NCBI GenBank assembly: GCA_045578665.1
Contig: JAZNKR010000062.1
Span: forward strand, 1 to 17,519
Direction of reading: 5' to 3'
DNA length: 17,519 bases
Origin: HGM04593 sp045578665
GTDB lineage: Bacteria > Bacteroidota > Bacteroidia > Bacteroidales > Bacteroidaceae
Shown piece by piece: positions 13,883 to 17,519 of the stretch. Each line of letters starts with the position of its first letter. Positions within the stretch are counted from its first letter, which is position 1. The notes beneath the pieces are model-generated. The model ran no database searches and was not told the DNA's origin. It saw only the letters and a list, made by a program, of their open reading frames with translations. The position numbers and the translations under genes are program-made.

Positions 13883-15580
13883 ATGGAAAAAGAAATTATC
13901 AGAGGTGCCGAAGCCTTGATGCGCTCACTGAAGAACGAGCAGGTAGACACCATCTTTGGCTATCCCGGCGGTTCAATAATGCCGGTGTTTGACGCACTGT
14001 ACGACCACAAAGAGGACTTCAAACAGATACTTGTGCGCCACGAACAGGGAGCAGTACACGCGGCCCAGGGCTACGCACGCTCATCCGGCAAAGTAGGAGT
14101 ATGTATAGTAACAAGCGGTCCCGGCGCCACAAACACCCTCACAGGTATAGCAGACGCAATGCTTGACAGCACACCGATAGTAGTAATCGCAGGACAGGTG
14201 ATGTCCTCGGTACTCGGCACAGACTTCTTCCAGGAGGTAGACCTTGTGGGAGTAACACAGCCCATATCGAAATGGAGCTATCAGATAAGAAGCGTCGAAG
14301 ATATACCCTGGGCAGTATCACGTGCATTCTACATTGCACGCACAGGACGCCCCGGTCCCGTCGTTCTCGACTTCACAAAGAACGCACAGACCGCACAGGC
14401 TGCATACGAACCTGCAACAGTAGACTTCGTAAGAAGTTACGTTCCCTATCACAAACCCGATGAAAAGGCAATTGCCGAAGCGGCAGAACTCATCAACCGT
14501 TCGATACGTCCCCTTGTACTTGTAGGTCAGGGAGTAGAGCTCGGCAACGCACACGAAGAGCTGAAAGCCTTTATAGAAAAAGGTAATCTGCCCACAGGCA
14601 GAACACTGCTCGGACTCTCCGCCCTCCCCAGCGACCACCCATTGAACATGGGAATGCTCGGAATGCACGGCAATCTTGGTCCCAACGTCAACACCAACAA
14701 CTGCGATGTGCTCATAGCAATAGGTATGCGTTTCAGCGACCGAGTTACAGGCATTTTGTCGACATATGCTAAGCAGGCAAGGGTAATACACTTCGACATA
14801 GACCCCTCGGAAATAGACAAGAACGTACACGCCGACATACCCATCGTTGGAGACTGCAAGGAGACACTTCCTCTCATTACAGCCCTGCTCAAAGAGTGCG
14901 ACCGCAAAGAGTGGCTCGACACATTTGAAGAGTATGAGAAGATTGAGGAGGAGAAGGTTGTACGCCCAGCACTCCACCCCGACGGCGGCCCCATAAGAAT
15001 GGGCGAAGTGGCACGCAAGGTAAGCGAAGCCACTGGTAACAGCGCAATACTTGTAACAGACGTCGGTCAGAACCAGATGATGTCGTGCCGCTATTTCAAG
15101 TTCACAAAGCCCCACAGTTTGCTCACCTCAGGTGGCTTGGGCACTATGGGCTACGGACTTCCCGCAGCGATAGGAGCTACCTTCGGCGCACCCGACAGAA
15201 CAGTATGTATGTTCTGCGGCGACGGAGGCTTCCAGATGAACATACAGGAGCTCGGCACCATCATGGAGCAGAAGCGCCCCGTAAAGATCATCATCCTCAA
15301 CAACAACTACCTGGGCAACGTACGTCAGTGGCAGGAGATGTTCTTCGACAGAAGATATGCCTGGACCCCAATGCTCAACCCCGACTACATGAAGATTGCC
15401 GAAGCATACGGAATACCGGCATGCCATGTAGAGAAGAGAGAAGAGCTCGACGCGGCAATCAGTAAGATGCTCGACACCGAAGGCGCATTCATCCTGCACG
15501 TAGCAGTGATGGAAGAGGAGAACATATTGCCGATGGTTGCCCCCGGTTCATCAATAGACGAACTTATACTTGAAATTTAA
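13883..15580 (+). CDS. ilvB: Acetolactate synthase, large (catalytic) subunit
   Basis: A ThDP-, FAD- and Mg-dependent enzyme joining pyruvate with pyruvate or 2-ketobutyrate to acetohydroxy acids. The catalytic Glu is E54 in VRHEQGAVHAAQGYAR, and the N-terminal PYR domain has FGYPGGSIMPVFDAL and TSGPGATNTLTG. The middle FAD-binding domain includes MLGMHG, and the C-terminal PP domain carries the ThDP motif GDGGFQMNIQELGT up to ILNNNYLGNVRQWQ. 565 residues, normal for the family. It lies 24 nt after ilvD and 21 nt before ilvN. Biosynthetic rather than catabolic type, given the neighbouring regulatory subunit and FAD domain. Confidence 0.97.
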   Translation: MEKEIIRGAEALMRSLKNEQVDTIFGYPGGSIMPVFDALYDHKEDFKQILVRHEQGAVHAAQGYARSSGKVGVCIVTSGPGATNTLTGIADAMLDSTPIVVIAGQVMSSVLGTDFFQEVDLVGVTQPISKWSYQIRSVEDIPWAVSRAFYIARTGRPGPVVLDFTKNAQTAQAAYEPATVDFVRSYVPYHKPDEKAIAEAAELINRSIRPLVLVGQGVELGNAHEELKAFIEKGNLPTGRTLLGLSALPSDHPLNMGMLGMHGNLGPNVNTNNCDVLIAIGMRFSDRVTGILSTYAKQARVIHFDIDPSEIDKNVHADIPIVGDCKETLPLITALLKECDRKEWLDTFEEYEKIEEEKVVRPALHPDGGPIRMGEVARKVSEATGNSAILVTDVGQNQMMSCRYFKFTKPHSLLTSGGLGTMGYGLPAAIGATFGAPDRTVCMFCGDGGFQMNIQELGTIMEQKRPVKIIILNNNYLGNVRQWQEMFFDRRYAWTPMLNPDYMKIAEAYGIPACHVEKREELDAAISKMLDTEGAFILHVAVMEEENILPMVAPGSSIDELILEI

Positions 15581-15601
15581 TCTGTTTTAAGCACGACTAC
15601 T

Positions 15602-16153
15602 ATGGAAAAAGAATTATTCACATTGATAGTATATTCCGAGAATATAGCGGGTCTCTTGAATCAGGTTACCGCAGAGTTCACACGCCGTCAGATGAACATC
15701 GAGACACTGAACGTATCATCTTCATCCATCAAGGATGTACACCGATACACCATCACTCTGTGGTCGGACGAAGAGACAATAAAAAAAGTTGTCAAGCGCC
15801 TCGAAAAGAAGATTGATGTAGTAAAGGCCGACTATTACACCGACAATGAAATTTTCATGCAGGAGGTTGCCCTCTACAAGATTTCTACAACAAAGATGCT
15901 TGCCAACCGTCAGGTGTCAAAGATTATACGCCACAGTGGAGCAAGAGTGCTCGAAATGAACTCCTCGTACGTGCTTGTCGAAAAGACAGGCAAGACCGAG
16001 GACATTGCAGCCCTCTACAAAGAGTTTGTAGCAGAGCAGTGCCTGCTTCAGTATGTAAAATCGGGCCGCGTGGCAATTACAAGAGACTACAACGAAGACC
16101 TTAGCGAACAGCTCTTCAACGAAGATGCCAAACGCAAAGGAACTAAAAGATAA
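15602..16153 (+). CDS. ilvN: Acetolactate synthase, small (regulatory) subunit
   Basis: Regulatory partner of IlvB that raises activity and carries valine feedback inhibition. Residues 1-80 form an ACT domain: LFTLIVYSENIAGLLNQVTA is the ligand-binding strand-loop-helix with the conserved Asn-x-x-Gly-Leu-Leu pattern, and RRQMNIETLNVSSS follows. The C-terminal domain (about 85-160) has the KISTTKMLANRQVSKIIRHSGARVLE block typical of the small-subunit C-terminal family. 183 residues, similar in length to Bacteroides homologues, with a short charged Lys/Arg tail. The symbol ilvH is equally used for this gene. Confidence 0.95.
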   Translation: MEKELFTLIVYSENIAGLLNQVTAEFTRRQMNIETLNVSSSSIKDVHRYTITLWSDEETIKKVVKRLEKKIDVVKADYYTDNEIFMQEVALYKISTTKMLANRQVSKIIRHSGARVLEMNSSYVLVEKTGKTEDIAALYKEFVAEQCLLQYVKSGRVAITRDYNEDLSEQLFNEDAKRKGTKR

Positions 16154-16186
16154 AAACCATTAACATAATAAAGATTAAAGAAAATT

Positions 16187-17242
16187 ATGGCAGAATTGAA
16201 TTTTGGCGGAGTCATCGAGAACGTGATGACTTCGAAAGAGTTTTCACTTGAGAAAGCTCGTGAAGTATTGAAAAACGAAACAATCGCAGTGCTTGGTTAC
16301 GGCGTTCAGGGCCCCGGTCAGGCATGCAACCTTCGCGACAACGGCTTCAACGTAATCGTTGGTCAGCGCGAAGGCAAGACATACGACAAAGCAGTAAGCG
16401 ACGGTTGGGTTCCCGGTGAGACTCTCTTCTCTATCGAAGAGGCAGCCGAGAAGGGTACAATCGTATGTATGCTCCTCTCAGACGCTGCACAGATCGCAGT
16501 ATGGCCCAGCGTAAAACCCTACCTCACAGCAGGCAAGGCTCTTTACTTCTCACACGGTTTCGGTATCAACTGGAGCGACAGAACAGGTATCGTTCCTCCC
16601 GCCGACATCGACGTTATCATGGTTGCACCCAAAGGTTCAGGTACATCATTGCGTACAATGTTCCTCGAGGGTCGCGGTTTGAACTCATCATACGCTATCT
16701 ATCAGGATGTTACAGGTCGCGCTATGGAGCGTGTACTCGCATTCGGTATCGGTATCGGTTCGGGCTATATGTTCGAGACAACATTCGAGCGCGAGGCAGT
16801 TTCTGACCTCACAGGCGAGCGTGGTTCTTTGATGGGTGCTATCCAGGGTCTTCTCCTTGCACAGTACGAGGTATTGCGCGAGAACGGCCACACACCTTCA
16901 GAGGCATTCAACGAGACAGTAGAGGAGCTTACACAGTCTTTGATGCCCCTCTTCGCAAAGAACGGTATGGACTGGATGTATGCTAACTGTTCTACAACAG
17001 CACAGCGTGGTGCTCTCGACTGGATGACACCCTTCCACGATGCAATCAAGCCCGTTATGTACCAGCTCTACGACTCTGTAAAGACTGGTAAAGAGGCTCA
17101 GCGTTCAATCGACTCCAACTCACAGCCCGACTACCGCGAAAAGCTCAACGAAGAGTTGAAGGCACTCCGCGAGAGCGAGATGTGGCGCACAGCAGTTGTT
17201 GTACGTCAGCTCCGTCCCGAGAACGATGTACCCCAAAAGTAA
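16187..17242 (+). CDS. ilvC: Ketol-acid reductoisomerase (NADP+)
   Basis: Isomerises and reduces acetohydroxy acids to dihydroxy acids, feeding IlvD. It has a Rossmann start, VLGYGVQGPGQACNLRDNG (35-53), with the cofactor-specificity loop VGQREGKTYDKA just after. The general base is H123 in YFSHGFGINW, followed by VAPKGSGTSLR. The Mg ligands fit D207 and E211 in REAVSDLTGERGSLMG and E243/E247 in FNETVEEL. 351 residues, the short (class I) form. The Rossmann loop GVQGPGQA differs from the GSQGHAHA-type loop of many bacteria, a variant I associate with Bacteroidota. Codon use is closer to the ribosomal genes than to ilvD-ilvB-ilvN, hinting at high expression. 33 nt after ilvN. Confidence 0.97.
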   Translation: MAELNFGGVIENVMTSKEFSLEKAREVLKNETIAVLGYGVQGPGQACNLRDNGFNVIVGQREGKTYDKAVSDGWVPGETLFSIEEAAEKGTIVCMLLSDAAQIAVWPSVKPYLTAGKALYFSHGFGINWSDRTGIVPPADIDVIMVAPKGSGTSLRTMFLEGRGLNSSYAIYQDVTGRAMERVLAFGIGIGSGYMFETTFEREAVSDLTGERGSLMGAIQGLLLAQYEVLRENGHTPSEAFNETVEELTQSLMPLFAKNGMDWMYANCSTTAQRGALDWMTPFHDAIKPVMYQLYDSVKTGKEAQRSIDSNSQPDYREKLNEELKALRESEMWRTAVVVRQLRPENDVPQK

Positions 17243-17267
17243 TATTGTTCCATTGACATAACAACAC

Positions 17268-17301
17268 AAAAAAATGCAAGACCACGGTCTTGCATTTTTT
17301 T
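17268..17301 (+). terminator. Terminator of the ilv operon
   Basis: A perfect 10-bp GC-containing palindrome (17274-17283 with 17286-17295) is flanked by A6 on the left and T6 on the right, so the stem can extend to about 16 bp and works on either strand. It lies 25 nt after the ilvC stop. Confidence 0.93.
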
Positions 17302-17363
17302 ATTACTGTCCGGTAAACATGCTTAAGCCCTTAAGGTTCTATTCTTTAAGTTGCTACAAACCC

Positions 17364-17397
17364 CATTGCTTCATTGAGAGGTTCATTGCTTCATTGA
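17364..17397. repeat. 14-bp tandem-like direct repeat
   Basis: CATTGCTTCATTGA occurs at 17364-17377 and again at 17384-17397, a 20-bp period. Within each copy CATTG(C)-TTCATTG is itself a half repeat. It lies in non-coding DNA between the ilv terminator and the inverted-repeat element. Confidence 0.7.
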
Positions 17398-17407
17398 TGC
17401 GCATTAA

Positions 17408-17519
17408 GCTTTTAGGCAGACTGCGCCAATGACTTTTGGAAAGAGGCGAGGACTGTTTGAGCGAGCGTAGCGAGTGAGTTCCGCAGCCCCAAAAGTCATC
17501 AGCTGAGGCTGCCGTTAAG
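17408..17519. repeat. Long interrupted inverted repeat, reaches window edge
   Basis: A perfect 10-bp inverted repeat TGACTTTTGG (17430-17439) and CCAAAAGTCA (17489-17498) encloses 49 nt with a GCGAGCGTAGCGAGTGAG core. Outside it an imperfect second arm pairs CTTTTAGGCAG (about 17409-17419) with CTGCCGTTAAG at the very end. No ORF is supported. It could be a mobile-element end, a dispersed palindromic repeat or a structured RNA; the right flank is missing. Confidence 0.55.

Noticed and set aside
14318..15115. 265-codon Cys- and Val-rich minus-strand frame inside ilvB
   Set aside because: Antisense shadow of a clearly coding acetolactate synthase gene; its odd composition follows from the ilvB codons.
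17364..17397. CRISPR array
   Set aside because: Only two 14-bp copies with a 6-bp gap; no repeat-spacer pattern and no cas gene.

Overview
The window looks like chromosomal DNA from a gut-type member of the Bacteroidota, order Bacteroidales. Seven places carry the sigma-ABfr style promoter, TTTG about 19-21 bp before TAnnTTTG, or at least its -7 half. tRNA genes lack an encoded CCA, and the rplM-rpsI-rpsB order, the carboxyspermidine-type polyamine decarboxylase and the E. coli-like IlvD fit this group. I cannot place it below order level from sequence alone.

Layout, left to right. (1) 1-1901, minus strand: ribosomal protein operon rplM-rpsI-rpsB, with rpsB running off the left edge. A clear promoter at 1870-1901 precedes a structured leader of about 190 nt that contains tRNA-like pieces. 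(2) 1938-2119, plus strand: a single tRNA-Leu(CAA) with its own promoter and terminator. (3) 2232-5162, minus strand: an AT-rich accessory patch. It holds an AAA/ABC-type ATPase overlapping by 4 nt with a DUF3226-like TOPRIM protein, followed by a 258-codon helical protein of unknown function. The ATPase-TOPRIM pair has the architecture of split OLD-like or PARIS-like anti-phage modules. A decayed small ORF lies in frame between the promoter and the ATPase. (4) 5233-6758, minus strand: an AlkD-type DNA glycosylase and a flavodoxin-fold flavoprotein with a cysteine cluster. (5) 6935-7432, minus strand: a four-gene tRNA cluster, Gly(GCC)-Leu(CAG)-Leu(GAG)-Gly(GCC) in transcription order, with promoter and terminator. 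(6) 7520-11021, minus strand: pcrA/uvrD helicase overlapping nspC by one base (TAATG). (7) 11134-11808, plus strand: iron-type superoxide dismutase with terminator. (8) 11853-17301, plus strand: the branched-chain amino acid operon ilvD-ilvB-ilvN-ilvC. It is preceded by a promoter, a 20-codon leader peptide with an Ile-Asn-Val-Val-Val-Ile-Leu run, competing RNA hairpins and an attenuator, and is closed by a strong terminator. (9) 17303-17519: non-coding DNA with a 14-bp direct repeat and a long interrupted inverted repeat reaching the window edge.

The ilv genes encode acetolactate synthase (large and small subunits), ketol-acid reductoisomerase and dihydroxyacid dehydratase, the shared pathway to valine, isoleucine and the leucine precursor. 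The leader peptide would sense charging of the same amino acids, so the operon should be controlled by end-product attenuation as well as by feedback on IlvN. The most notable items are the ATPase-TOPRIM module, the ilv attenuator and the tRNA-like rplM leader. All functional claims are by motif recognition; no database search was possible.
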